A stretch of DNA of 16,550 bases from Spartobacteria bacterium. GTDB taxonomy: Bacteria; Verrucomicrobiota; Verrucomicrobiia; Chthoniobacterales; Chthoniobacteraceae. Shown one piece after another: positions 7,482-15,254 of the stretch; within the stretch, counting starts at the first letter, position 1, and every line of letters starts with the position of its first letter. The notes beneath the pieces are model-generated. The model worked only from the letters and a program-made list of their open reading frames with translations, ran no database searches and was not told where the DNA came from. The stretch lies in assembly GCA_025355595.1 (NCBI GenBank), contig JANXZI010000624.1:1-16550 (forward strand), given 5' to 3'. The position numbers and the translations under genes are program-made.

Positions 7482-8156
7482 ATGACGATTGCCCCGCTCG
7501 GCGACTCTGCTGTCGTCGTCACCGTAGGGTCGGGACTCGGCGAGGCGTTGCTTGGCCGCGTGCGCGCCATCGCCGCAGACCTCAGACGCGATCCGCCTCC
7601 GGGAGTCGTGGACATCGTGCCGGCGTTTGCCGCGATCACGGTGTTTTACGATTTGGGTCGTGTCGGTGGGTTTGGACGTTTTTGCGCGGAGATCGAACAG
7701 CGGGTGAACCGTGCCGATGCCAGATTTGCGCCGGGCGGAGCGCGAATCATCGAGGTGCCGGTGTGCTACGGCGACGAATTCGGGCCGGACCTTGGCGACG
7801 TTGCTGCAAATGGCGGGATCGATCCCGTGGAGGTCATCGCGCTGCATTCGGGCGGGAGCTACGTCGTGCAGGCGATCGGTTTTGCGCCGGGCTTCGGATA
7901 CCTCGGCGGTCTTCCGGATAAGATTCACACGCCGCGCAGGGCCACGCCGCGCACGCTCGTCTCCGCTGGCAGCGTCGGCATCGGCGGAGTGCTCACTGCG
8001 GTGTACCCATTCGCCACGCCTGGCGGATGGAACATCATCGGACGCACGCCGCTCATGATGTTCGACCCAAACCGCGCCGAACCGGCGCTCCTGCGCGCGG
8101 GCGACCGGGTGCGGTTTCGTGCGATCACCGGGGAGGAATTTACCGCATGGAAGTGA
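7482..8156 (+). CDS. pxpB: 5-oxoprolinase subunit PxpB (KipI family)
   Basis: This is one subunit of the ATP-dependent bacterial 5-oxoprolinase PxpABC, which opens 5-oxoproline (pyroglutamate) to L-glutamate in the cytoplasm. The 224 residues match the KipI/PxpB family in length and motifs: GDSAVVV (7-13), VPVCYGDEFGPDL (92-104), the conserved histidine at 122, GFAPGFGYLGGLP (133-145), GSVGIGG (163-169) and PGGWNIIGRTP (180-190). It is the first gene of a pxpB-pxpC-pxpA operon and overlaps pxpC by 10 bases. The ribosome site before ATG 7482 is weak. Older annotations call this protein an allophanate hydrolase subunit 1 or kinase inhibitor KipI, but the adjoining pxpC and pxpA favour 5-oxoprolinase. 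Confidence 0.96.
   Translation: MTIAPLGDSAVVVTVGSGLGEALLGRVRAIAADLRRDPPPGVVDIVPAFAAITVFYDLGRVGGFGRFCAEIEQRVNRADARFAPGGARIIEVPVCYGDEFGPDLGDVAANGGIDPVEVIALHSGGSYVVQAIGFAPGFGYLGGLPDKIHTPRRATPRTLVSAGSVGIGGVLTAVYPFATPGGWNIIGRTPLMMFDPNRAEPALLRAGDRVRFRAITGEEFTAWK
8132..8136 (+). promoter_or_regulatory. Ribosome binding site of pxpC, inside pxpB
   Basis: GGAGG at 8132-8136 lies 10 bases before ATG 8147 and inside the last codons of pxpB. It decides the pxpC start: the frame is open back to 8027, but only 8147 combines a strong ribosome site with the family N-terminus. Confidence 0.75.
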
Positions 8157-9070
8157 GCATCATCCGCGCGGGAATGCTGACGACGGTGCAGGATCTCGGT
8201 CGCACGGGGCATCGCGCAGCGGGCGTGCCGCTGTGCGGAGCGATGGATTCATTCGCGATGCGCGTCGCGAATCTTCTCGTCGGAAATCCGGAGAACACAG
8301 CGGGCGTCGAATTCACGCTCGCGGGGCCCGAGCTAGTCTTTGAAAAGGATGCGCTCGTCGCGGTCTGCGGCGGCGATTTCGGCGCACTGCCGCCGTGGCA
8401 GCCCGCGATGATTCGCGCCGGTGAGCCGGTGAAATTTTCGCACGCGCGCCGTGGTTGCCGCGGGTGCCTCGCTGTCGCGGGCGGCTTTACGATCGCGCCG
8501 GTGCTCGGCAGTTGCAGCACGTTCGTGCGCGGCGGATTTGGCGGATGGAAAGGTCGCGCGCTCCGGGAAGGCGACGTGCTCGAAACCGCGGAGGTGTTCC
8601 GGCGCATCAACGGGAAGTGGCACATGGACGAGCGAATTCTGCCCGCGTACTCCGCGGCACCGGAGTTGCGCGTGGTGGCCGGCGCGCAGGCGGATGAATT
8701 TGGCGGCGGGCTTTTTTCCACCGAGTTCGAAGTGTCTTCGCAGTCGGATCGAATGGGCGTGCGTCTCAAAGGTCCCGCGCTCGCGCGTGGCACGAGCGAC
8801 GAGGTGGCTTCCGCGACCGTCGTGCCCGGCACGATCCAGGTGCCGCCCGACGGCCAGCCGATCGTGCTCATGGCCGACGCGCAGACCATCGGCGGCTACC
8901 CGCAGGCCGGGCACGTCATCAGCGTGGATCTGCCGCTCGTCGCGCAACTTTGGCCGGGCAGCACGGTGCGCTTCCGCGAAGTCACGCTCGATGAGGCGCA
9001 CGAACTTCTGCTTGCCCGCGAACACGCGCTCGGAATCCTCCGTGAAGGCCTTGCCTTGAAATACTCGTGA
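8147..9070 (+). CDS. pxpC: 5-oxoprolinase subunit PxpC (KipA / carboxyltransferase-like family)
   Basis: This is the second subunit of the ATP-dependent 5-oxoprolinase and partners with PxpB. The 307 residues carry the family hallmarks in order: TTVQDLGRTG (12-21), GVPLCGAMD (26-34), KGRALREGD (135-143), SDRMGVRLKG (200-209) and GTIQVPPDGQPI (228-239) running into the QTIGGYPQAGH region (246-256). The start at 8147 is supported by GGAGG 10 bases upstream and by the family N-terminus (EVSIIRAGMLTTVQD). It overlaps pxpB by 10 bases and pxpA by 4, so translation of the three is probably coupled and the subunits made in step. Similar proteins are often named biotin-dependent carboxyltransferase, but no carboxylase partner is present here. 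Confidence 0.96.
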   Translation: MEVSIIRAGMLTTVQDLGRTGHRAAGVPLCGAMDSFAMRVANLLVGNPENTAGVEFTLAGPELVFEKDALVAVCGGDFGALPPWQPAMIRAGEPVKFSHARRGCRGCLAVAGGFTIAPVLGSCSTFVRGGFGGWKGRALREGDVLETAEVFRRINGKWHMDERILPAYSAAPELRVVAGAQADEFGGGLFSTEFEVSSQSDRMGVRLKGPALARGTSDEVASATVVPGTIQVPPDGQPIVLMADAQTIGGYPQAGHVISVDLPLVAQLWPGSTVRFREVTLDEAHELLLAREHALGILREGLALKYS

Positions 9071-9798
9071 AGCCGTCCATCGATCTTAATTGCGACCTCG
9101 GCGAAGGCGCGGGCCATGACGCCGCGCTGATGCCGCTCATCACCTCGGCGAACATCGCGTGCGGCGCACATGCGGGCGACCTTGCGACGATCCGCGAAAG
9201 TGTCGCGCTCGCGCAGCAGCACGGCGTCGCCATCGGCGCGCATCCGGGCTTCGCGGATCGCGAGCATTTCGGCCGCCGTGAACTCGCGCTCCCGGCCGCT
9301 GCGATCCGCGCGATGGTGCGCGAGCAGATCGAACTGCTGCTCACTCTTTCCCCCGTGCGCCACGTAAAGCCGCATGGCGCACTTTACAACATGGCAGCGC
9401 GTGATGCTGCGCTCGCGAAGATGATCGCCGATACCGTGCAAGAGATCGATCCGACGCTGATCATCTTTGCGCCCGCAAACAGCGAACTCAGCCTCGCGGC
9501 ACTTGCCAGCGGCCTGCGTGTCGCGAATGAGGTCTTCGCAGATCGCACGTATCGCCGCGATGGCTCGCTCACCCCGCGTTCCGAACCCGGCGCGCTGATT
9601 CGCGACGAGCACGCCGCTGTTGCGCAGGGACTGCGCATGATCCGCGAGGGCGTCGTGCGCGCGACCGATGGAACGGACATCCCCATCGTCGCCGACACCG
9701 TGTGCGTGCATGGAGACGGCCCGTCGCCGGTGGAATTCGTGCGGCGGTTGCGCGCCGAGTTTGCCGCAGCAGGCATCGAGGTGCGGGCGCCAGAGTAG
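9067..9798 (+). CDS. pxpA: 5-oxoprolinase subunit PxpA (LamB/YcsF family)
   Basis: PxpA is the third part of the 5-oxoprolinase and works with PxpBC to cleave pyroglutamate using ATP. The 243 residues fit the LamB/YcsF family, usually about 250: DLNCDLGEG (6-14), SANIACGAHAGD (27-38), GAHPGFADREHFGRR (57-71), HVKPHGALYN (99-108), EVFADRTYRRDGSLTPR (155-171) and CVHGDGP (213-219). The conserved Asp, His and Lys residues in these motifs are the likely active-site set. It starts at GTG 9067, which overlaps the pxpC TGA by four bases, so a non-ATG start with coupling is indicated. A palindromic element begins within the last codons and includes the stop. Confidence 0.96.
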   Translation: MKPSIDLNCDLGEGAGHDAALMPLITSANIACGAHAGDLATIRESVALAQQHGVAIGAHPGFADREHFGRRELALPAAAIRAMVREQIELLLTLSPVRHVKPHGALYNMAARDAALAKMIADTVQEIDPTLIIFAPANSELSLAALASGLRVANEVFADRTYRRDGSLTPRSEPGALIRDEHAAVAQGLRMIREGVVRATDGTDIPIVADTVCVHGDGPSPVEFVRRLRAEFAAAGIEVRAPE

Positions 9799-9864
9799 GC
9801 GAGGTTTTTCCAACCTCGCGCGGGCGAGCGCAGCGAGGCGGTGGGAATCGTAACCTCGCCTACT
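9794..9864. repeat. Palindromic element overlapping the pxpA stop codon
   Basis: A perfect 13-base inverted repeat bounds a 71-base element: AGTAGGCGAGGTT at 9794-9806 and AACCTCGCCTACT at 9852-9864. Inside it, GCGAGGTT (9799-9806) can also pair with AACCTCGC (9812-9819) around a five-base loop, so two folds compete. The left end contains the pxpA TAG. This resembles the REP or small non-autonomous palindromes scattered in many bacterial genomes. A structural role at the end of the pxp transcript is also possible. No open reading frame lies inside. Confidence 0.65.
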
Positions 9865-9878
9865 TTGCACTGCCCGGC

Positions 9879-9904
9879 TGCCGTTCGCCGGCACGCGGTT
9901 TTTT
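9879..9904 (+). terminator. Weak terminator candidate after pxpA
   Basis: TGCCG (9879-9883) pairs with CGGCA (9889-9893) around a five-base loop. Six T residues follow at 9899-9904 after a five-base gap. It lies between pxpA and the sugar kinase fusion gene. The stem is short and the gap to the T run is wider than usual, so termination is only possible. Confidence 0.35.
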
Positions 9905-9974
9905 GATCCGCGAGCCTTGCAGGGATTGGCTTTGTCCATCGTGAATCCGGGCGCTACGTTGGGCGTGTCCAACC

Positions 9975-11780
9975 ATGATCATCCTCGGCATAGAAGGCGG
10001 CGGGACTCGCACCTCGGCGCTGCTCGTGGACAGCGCGGATAACACCGTGCTGAAGACCGTCTCAGCGGGTCCGGGGAATCTCCGGCTCCTCAGCGGCGAA
10101 GCGCTCGTGAGCCTTCTCGGCGAGATCCGCAGTCAGCTCCCCGTGGAACCGGATCGCATCGGGATCGGATTTGCCGGAGTGCGTTCCGATGGCGATCGGG
10201 AGCGTCTCACCAGGCAGGTCGCGCAGCACTGGCCGGGAGTCCCCGCCGTGGTCAGTGATGACTTGCTCGTCGCGCTGGAGGCCGCGGAATGGCGGGGCGA
10301 TTGCGCGGTGCAGGTGCTCCTCGTCAGCGGCACTGGTTCATGCTGCCTCGGCCGGCATCGGGATGGCCGGGTGGTGAAAGTGGGAGGGCGGGGTCACCTC
10401 ATCGGCGACCGTGGCAGTTCCTGCGACATCGCCATGCACACCTTGCGATCCATCGCGACGATTGCCGACATCCGCGCCGGCCTGCCTCCGCTCGGTGCGG
10501 ATATTCTCACCTTTCTCCAGATGAACGATCCCGAATCGCTCATCGAATGGTCCATGTCGGCGAGCAGGACGGAGCTGGCGAGCATCGCCCAAGTCGTGTT
10601 CGAGGCGGCGGTGACGCGGCAGGACGAAATCGCGGTGCCCATTCTCAAACGAATGGCGTACCGGCTCAGCAAGGACGTGGTGCAGTGTGCGGCGCGGATG
10701 GCAAAGCCGGGTGAGAAAGTGCAGTTCGTCCTGAATGGATCGGTGCTTTTGAAGAACCCGGAGTTCACAAGCTGCGTCATCGGGAGGATCGGCGCGGGTT
10801 GGCCGCAGAGCGAAGTCGCCCCGCTGCTCAGGCCGGGCGTGTGGGGTGCCGTCGAGATGGCGCGGAAACTGGGTGATGAAACGACGGCGCGCCCTTTCAT
10901 GCCGCGACAAAATGTGAGCGATGAATCGGAGCAAAAGCTCGCGAACTGGCGGCCCGTGTCCGCGTCGCCGACGGAATGGCAAAATCCGAAATCCTCGCGC
11001 TTGTCGGAGCTTCCGCTCAGGGAGGCGATCGAGCTGATGCTCACGGAGGATGCGACCATTCCCGCAAAGATCCTCGCGGAGAGCGCGGCGATCGAATGGA
11101 CCGTCCGCGAAGTCGTGCGGGCCTTTGCCGAAGGCGGACGGCTGATTTATTGCGGAGCCGGAACCAGTGGCCGTCTCGGCGTGCTCGATGCGAGCGAGTG
11201 TCCGCCGACCTTTCGCACGCCGGGCAATCTCGTGCAGGGCATCATCGCCGGTGGACGCACCGCGCTATGGAGCGCAGTCGAGGGAGCGGAAGACGATCTC
11301 GCGGGAGGGCAGCAGGCGATCGCGTCCCGCCGCGTGAGTGCGAAGGACGTCGTCGTCGGGATTTCCGCGAGCGGACACGCGCCATTTGTCTGGGGATGCC
11401 TCGGCGAAGCGAAGCGCCGTGGCGCGAAGACGGTGCTGCTCTGCTGCAACCCGGCCTATCGCGATCATCCGCTCCCCGACAAAGCGATTCTCCCGGACAC
11501 CGGCCCGGAGATCCTGACCGGCTCCACTCGCCTGAAAGCCGGCACCGCGACGAAGCTGATCCTCAACCTGATCACCACCCTTGCCATGACGCATTCCGGA
11601 AAGGTGGTCGGCAATCTGATGATCGATCTGAATCCCTCGAACACCAAACTCCGGGATCGAGCCGTTCGCATCGTCCAGCAGCTCACGGGCGCTGATGAGG
11701 CAACGGCTTTTGGCGCATTGGAAGGCAATGGCTGGCTGGTTCGCGCCGCCTCTGAAGCGCTTGTTCTGCGGAAGGAATGA
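9975..11780 (+). CDS. murQ: Fusion of BadF/GlcNAc-kinase-type sugar kinase and MurNAc-6-phosphate etherase (MurQ)
   Basis: This 601-residue chain joins two enzymes of peptidoglycan amino-sugar recycling. Residues 1 to about 310 are a BadF/BadG-type sugar kinase: GIEGGGTRT (5-13), SDD with likely catalytic Asp95, SGTGS (118-122), GGRGHLIGDRGS (137-148) and LNGSV (253-257). This is the family of GlcNAc kinase and the MurNAc/GlcNAc kinase MurK. Residues from about 335 are a SIS-fold MurNAc-6-phosphate etherase: GAGTSGRLGVLDASECPP (394-411), AVEGAEDD (434-441), VVGISASG (460-467), TGSTRLKAGTATK (515-527) and GNLMIDLNPSN (546-556). Glu408 and Glu439 match the catalytic pair of E. coli MurQ (83 and 114), with the same 31-residue spacing. 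The likely route is MurNAc to MurNAc-6-P to GlcNAc-6-P plus D-lactate, in the cytoplasm. Substrate choice of the kinase half is inferred; GlcNAc is the alternative. No clear ribosome site is seen. Confidence 0.93.
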   Translation: MIILGIEGGGTRTSALLVDSADNTVLKTVSAGPGNLRLLSGEALVSLLGEIRSQLPVEPDRIGIGFAGVRSDGDRERLTRQVAQHWPGVPAVVSDDLLVALEAAEWRGDCAVQVLLVSGTGSCCLGRHRDGRVVKVGGRGHLIGDRGSSCDIAMHTLRSIATIADIRAGLPPLGADILTFLQMNDPESLIEWSMSASRTELASIAQVVFEAAVTRQDEIAVPILKRMAYRLSKDVVQCAARMAKPGEKVQFVLNGSVLLKNPEFTSCVIGRIGAGWPQSEVAPLLRPGVWGAVEMARKLGDETTARPFMPRQNVSDESEQKLANWRPVSASPTEWQNPKSSRLSELPLREAIELMLTEDATIPAKILAESAAIEWTVREVVRAFAEGGRLIYCGAGTSGRLGVLDASECPPTFRTPGNLVQGIIAGGRTALWSAVEGAEDDLAGGQQAIASRRVSAKDVVVGISASGHAPFVWGCLGEAKRRGAKTVLLCCNPAYRDHPLPDKAILPDTGPEILTGSTRLKAGTATKLILNLITTLAMTHSGKVVGNLMIDLNPSNTKLRDRAVRIVQQLTGADEATAFGALEGNGWLVRAASEALVLRKE

Positions 11781-11917
11781 AGTTTTCCGGGAACGGGCTT
11801 TTGAAGCCTGCGAAGCCGGTGGGCGGATTTCCGAGAGTGGCAAACGGGCGGCACCGCGCCCGTCCGTGCGAACTTGGGCTTGTGCCTTCGCGAGTGGAAG
11901 TGTGGTCTGTCCCCTCC

Positions 11918-12586
11918 ATGAAACATGCACCCACTGCCGGGCTCACCAGGCTTGCCCTGCTCCTCGTCGCGATCGGTTTTGCCGGTTGTACCTCCGGCAA
12001 AAGCGATGCCGCGCGAACCCGCAATGAGGCGACTGCCACCGGTGCGGTCGGCGGCGCGGCTCTCGGTGCCGGCATTGGCGCGCTTACTTCGAAGAACAAA
12101 GCGCAGGGGGCGCTCGCAGGAGCTGGAATGGGCGCGGTCGCGGGTGGGCTTGCAGGCGCTGCGGCCGGCGAAGCGGTGGTGAAAAAGAAGGCGGCCTTTA
12201 TTTCCCGCGAGGATTTTTTCAGCCGCCGCATTTCGCTCGTGGAACGGCAGACGGCGGAGCGGCGCAAAGTGAATGCGTCACTCCGCTCGACCGTGGCCAC
12301 GCAGCAGAAGCGCCTGGCGGAATTGAAAGCCAGCGGCGCGGCGGCAAACTCGGCTGGCTGGCTGGAACTCCGCAAGAGCGCCGCGAGCGAAATCGCGGCA
12401 GTGGATCGGCGCGCGCGGACGTGGCAGGAGACGATCGAGTCGCACAAGGCTTTCGTGGAAAAATATCACGCGGCTGCGAGGGGGACGCAGCTCGAACCGA
12501 ACGTCGTGAGCCTGGACGCAGAGCGCACGGAACTGCTCCGCCAGCGCGGCCAGCTCGAAATCATCGCCGCCGGGCCGCGGAAATGA
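11918..12586 (+). CDS. Glycine-zipper lipoprotein
   Basis: The 222-residue product from ATG 11918 has a hydrophobic signal ending in the lipobox FAGC, with lipidated cysteine 24. Residues 42-85 are a glycine zipper, a long run of Gly and Ala with small residues at regular spacing (TGAVGGAALGAGIGAL and GALAGAGMGAVAGGLAG). Such segments pack against or insert into membranes in outer-membrane lipoproteins of the SlyB/OmpA-associated kind. The rest is charged and probably helical, with Lys/Arg/Glu-rich stretches. The frame is open from 11777, touching the fusion gene by an ATGA overlap, but the extra 47 residues would displace the lipobox, so 11918 is preferred. It overlaps the next lipoprotein gene by four bases. 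The exact role is unknown; an envelope-structure or stress role is inferred. Confidence 0.82.
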   Translation: MKHAPTAGLTRLALLLVAIGFAGCTSGKSDAARTRNEATATGAVGGAALGAGIGALTSKNKAQGALAGAGMGAVAGGLAGAAAGEAVVKKKAAFISREDFFSRRISLVERQTAERRKVNASLRSTVATQQKRLAELKASGAAANSAGWLELRKSAASEIAAVDRRARTWQETIESHKAFVEKYHAAARGTQLEPNVVSLDAERTELLRQRGQLEIIAAGPRK

Positions 12587-13056
12587 AGATGCGACTTCCG
12601 ATTGCTCTCGCGGCCATCGCGCTGGCTGGATGCGAGACGACGGGCGATCCGAGGCAGGGAGGCTTTTTTGGCTGGAGCGAAGCGAAGGCCCGAGAGCGTG
12701 AGGCCGGGCAGGCGGCAACGCTCCATCGTGCTGAGCGGAAGCTGGCTGACGAATCGGGGCACACGCGTGACATTCGGGCGCGCGAGAGCGCTGTGCGTTC
12801 CGAATTGGCTCATGCCGAGCCGCAGCAACGCCAGCGGCAGGATCGCCTGAAGCGCCAGTACGCGGCCACGCTTCAGCGGGCCAAAGCTCTCGAAGACGAT
12901 GCATTCACTTCCGCGACTGCGAGCCGCGCCCGTCGGCTGCGGGCGGAGGTCGAGACCACGTATGCGGACGTCAAGCGCACGCCGGAAGAACGGACTGCCC
13001 GCCTCCGCTCGCTCGAACGGGAATTACAGGCGGAGAAAATCCAGCCGGCACGCTAG
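12583..13056 (+). CDS. Small coiled-coil lipoprotein
   Basis: The 157-residue product starts at ATG 12583, whose ATGA overlaps the stop of the glycine-zipper gene, so the two are probably translated together. A short signal ends in the lipobox LAGC, with lipidated cysteine 17. The mature chain after about residue 33 is almost wholly charged and helical (rich in Arg, Glu, Ala and Gln) with heptad-like spacing, suggesting a coiled coil reaching from the membrane into the periplasm. I know no specific family. The pairing of a glycine-zipper and a coiled-coil lipoprotein suggests the two act together, which is an inference from gene order. The gene converges on the kinase gene with only five bases between. 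Confidence 0.8.
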   Translation: MKMRLPIALAAIALAGCETTGDPRQGGFFGWSEAKAREREAGQAATLHRAERKLADESGHTRDIRARESAVRSELAHAEPQQRQRQDRLKRQYAATLQRAKALEDDAFTSATASRARRLRAEVETTYADVKRTPEERTARLRSLERELQAEKIQPAR

Positions 13057-13061
13057 CGCGG

Positions 13062-15251
13062 TCAGGATCTGCGCGTCCCGTCGAGAACCTCGCGTACTTT
13101 TCGCGCGAGATCATCCGGGCGGAATGGCTTTTGCAGAATCTCAAACGCGATGACGCCGAGGCCCTGATCGGTCATGTCTGCCTCGGAGTAGCCGGAGACG
13201 AAAAGCACCTTCGCGCCGGGCGCGAGCGCATGCACGCGTTGTGCGACCTCGGCTCCGTTCATCTCCGGCATCACCACGTCGCTGATCAGCAGATCGATCG
13301 ATGCACCGTGCTGCTCGGCAAGCCGGATGGCTTCCCGACCGGACGGCGCGGTGAGCAGATCGTAGCCGTGCTCGCGCAGCACGATGCTCATCAGCTCGCG
13401 CACGAGTTCGTCGTCCTCGACGAAAAGGATCCGCTCCGCGTGTGCCAGGGAGACGGCGACGGCCTGTGGAGTCTCCGCATGGTCGAGCGCTGCGTCCTCG
13501 CGCGGCAGCAGGATTCGGAAAGTGGTGCCGACACCGCGCTCGCTCTGGACGATGATGCCGCCGCCGGTCTGCCGCACGATTCCATAGACGGTCGCCAGCC
13601 CGAGCCCTGTGCCCTTGCCCGGCCCTTTCGTGGTGAAGAACGGCTCGAAGATGCGGCTCTTCGTCGCGGCATCCATGCCCACGCCGGTGTCGCTGACTTC
13701 CAGCGCGACATAGTCGCCGAGATCGAGCTGCGCCTCTCCGGCTTCCTCGGCCAGCGTGAAATTGACCGTCCGGATCGTCAGCCGCCCTCCGCGCGGCATG
13801 GCGTCGCGTGCGTTCACGCCGAGGTTCACGATGACCTGTTCGAGCTGCCCGGCATCGGCACGCACCCGCCAGAGATCTGCGGCGGGCTCCGTGCGGATCT
13901 CGATGTGCTCGCCGATGATGCGTTGGAGCATCTTGTGCAGGCTCGTCACGATCTGATTGAGATCGATCACCTTCGGCTGGAGCAGTTGCTTGCGGCTGAA
14001 TGCGAGGAGCTGTCGCGTGAGCCCCGCAGCCTGCTCGCCAGCCTGATGAATAACCTGCGCATCCTGCCGCCCCACAGGATCGTCCTTGAGGCGGCGCGTG
14101 AGCAGGTCGGCGTAGCCGATGATGGCCGTGAGCAGGTTATTGAAGTCATGCGCCACGCCGCCGGCGAGCCGCCCGATGGCGTCCATTTTCTGCGAATGCA
14201 GCAGCATCTCCTCGGTGTGCCGCAGCGCCTCCTGCGTGGCGGCGCGCTCGCGGGTCTCGCGGATGAGGTCTTCGCCCTGATCGTAAAAACGGAGGATCAG
14301 TCGGGAGAGCTCGCCGAACTCGGACTTGCGGCGCTCCAGCGGTGCGATCGCCGCCATGTCGCGTCCGCGCAGTCCGCGCACGAGCAGACCGAGCGGGCGC
14401 TGGATCGCATAGACGAGCACGAGATAGAGGACGGCGAGCATTGCGAGCGAGCCGGTGAGCAGCGCGCGGAAAAGCTCCTCGGATCGCTTTTCGAGTTCAT
14501 CAATCGCGCTGGAACGACTCGACAGCACGAGATTTCCGATCGGCAGTCCCTTCCAGTCATTGAGCGATCGCGCGAGGGTCATCACAGCGCGTCCATTTTC
14601 CGGCCGCACTGGCGCGGAACCCTCGCCCAGCACTTCGATGCGATCATCGCCGGAGAGGAGCACCATCTCCTTCACCGCGACCTCGTCAAGCAGTCGCCCG
14701 GCGAAGAAGTAGCCTTCCGCGGGCCCGGTTCCGTTCTGGTCCCACGCGGGGTGAATACGCTGACCGCGAACCTCGATGAAGCGCGGCCCGGCGCCGCCGC
14801 CGGGAGGGAGGGCGAAGTAAAAATGGCCGTCCCGTTGATGGCGGAAAAGCGCCTGCACATTTGCGGGGGCGAGCGGCAGCGTGAGCGCCTCGGTGAAAGC
14901 CCTGAGCTGACTTTGGATGAAGAGCGAACCGTCGCGACGGCAGACCCAAAGCGCGTGCGCGCCATAAAACTTGAGCGCTCCTTCATCCCACGTCTGCTGC
15001 GCCAGCTCCGTCTTGCCATTGACGATCGCGTCCACGGTGTCGTCGATCGCGGCGAAATGTTCGACCATCTTCGAGAGTGTCTCACCCTGGCGCTTGAGGA
15101 TCCCTTTGGCGTTCTGCTTCCACGCCGCCTCCCGCTCGCTCGCGAGTTGCGCGAATTTTTGCCGCTCGATCCGGCGCACGGCGAGCAGGCCGAGCGTGAA
15201 ACCGGCGGTAACCACGGCGAGCAGCAGCAGGATGGTGAGGCGGACGCGCAT
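13062..15251 (-). CDS. Membrane hybrid histidine kinase with C-terminal receiver
   Basis: The 729-residue product is a membrane sensor kinase fused to a receiver domain. The first membrane helix is at about 5-25. A periplasmic domain at about 26-260 looks CHASE4-like in size and position. The second helix is at about 261-283, followed by a linker helix. The kinase core has the H box GGVAHDFNNLL with His368, the N box VIVNLGVNARDAM with Asn480, the G1 box DTGVGMD (521-527), FEPFFTTK (535-542) and the G2 box GTGLGLATVYG (547-557). The receiver has VEDD (611-614), the phosphoacceptor Asp658 in SDVVMPEMNG, Ser686 and Lys708 (LQKPF). No DNA-binding domain is present, so an output partner must lie elsewhere. 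It starts three bases after the secreted peptidoglycan-binding gene and is probably in one transcript with it, which hints at a link to envelope state. Confidence 0.95.
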   Translation of the reverse strand: MRVRLTILLLLAVVTAGFTLGLLAVRRIERQKFAQLASEREAAWKQNAKGILKRQGETLSKMVEHFAAIDDTVDAIVNGKTELAQQTWDEGALKFYGAHALWVCRRDGSLFIQSQLRAFTEALTLPLAPANVQALFRHQRDGHFYFALPPGGGAGPRFIEVRGQRIHPAWDQNGTGPAEGYFFAGRLLDEVAVKEMVLLSGDDRIEVLGEGSAPVRPENGRAVMTLARSLNDWKGLPIGNLVLSSRSSAIDELEKRSEELFRALLTGSLAMLAVLYLVLVYAIQRPLGLLVRGLRGRDMAAIAPLERRKSEFGELSRLILRFYDQGEDLIRETRERAATQEALRHTEEMLLHSQKMDAIGRLAGGVAHDFNNLLTAIIGYADLLTRRLKDDPVGRQDAQVIHQAGEQAAGLTRQLLAFSRKQLLQPKVIDLNQIVTSLHKMLQRIIGEHIEIRTEPAADLWRVRADAGQLEQVIVNLGVNARDAMPRGGRLTIRTVNFTLAEEAGEAQLDLGDYVALEVSDTGVGMDAATKSRIFEPFFTTKGPGKGTGLGLATVYGIVRQTGGGIIVQSERGVGTTFRILLPREDAALDHAETPQAVAVSLAHAERILFVEDDELVRELMSIVLREHGYDLLTAPSGREAIRLAEQHGASIDLLISDVVMPEMNGAEVAQRVHALAPGAKVLFVSGYSEADMTDQGLGVIAFEILQKPFRPDDLARKVREVLDGTRRS

Positions 15252-15254
15252 GGG

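Noticed and set aside
5435..7639. A 734-codon open frame on the minus strand opposite the HEAT-repeat gene
   Set aside because: It lacks a recognisable domain or signal peptide and its residues are arginine-, glycine- and glutamate-rich, as expected for the reverse of G+C-rich coding sequence. The plus strand has a signal peptide and clear repeats.
8896..9972. A 358-codon open frame on the minus strand across pxpA
   Set aside because: It covers pxpA and part of pxpC in reverse, with no domain; pxpA and pxpC motifs are unambiguous.
11777..11917. Upstream start of the glycine-zipper lipoprotein in an ATGA overlap with the fusion gene
   Set aside because: The overlap looks like coupling, but the lipobox then falls at residue 71. 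The segment also contains a small hairpin (CGGGCG 11845-11850 with CGCCCG 11857-11862), which fits non-coding sequence better.
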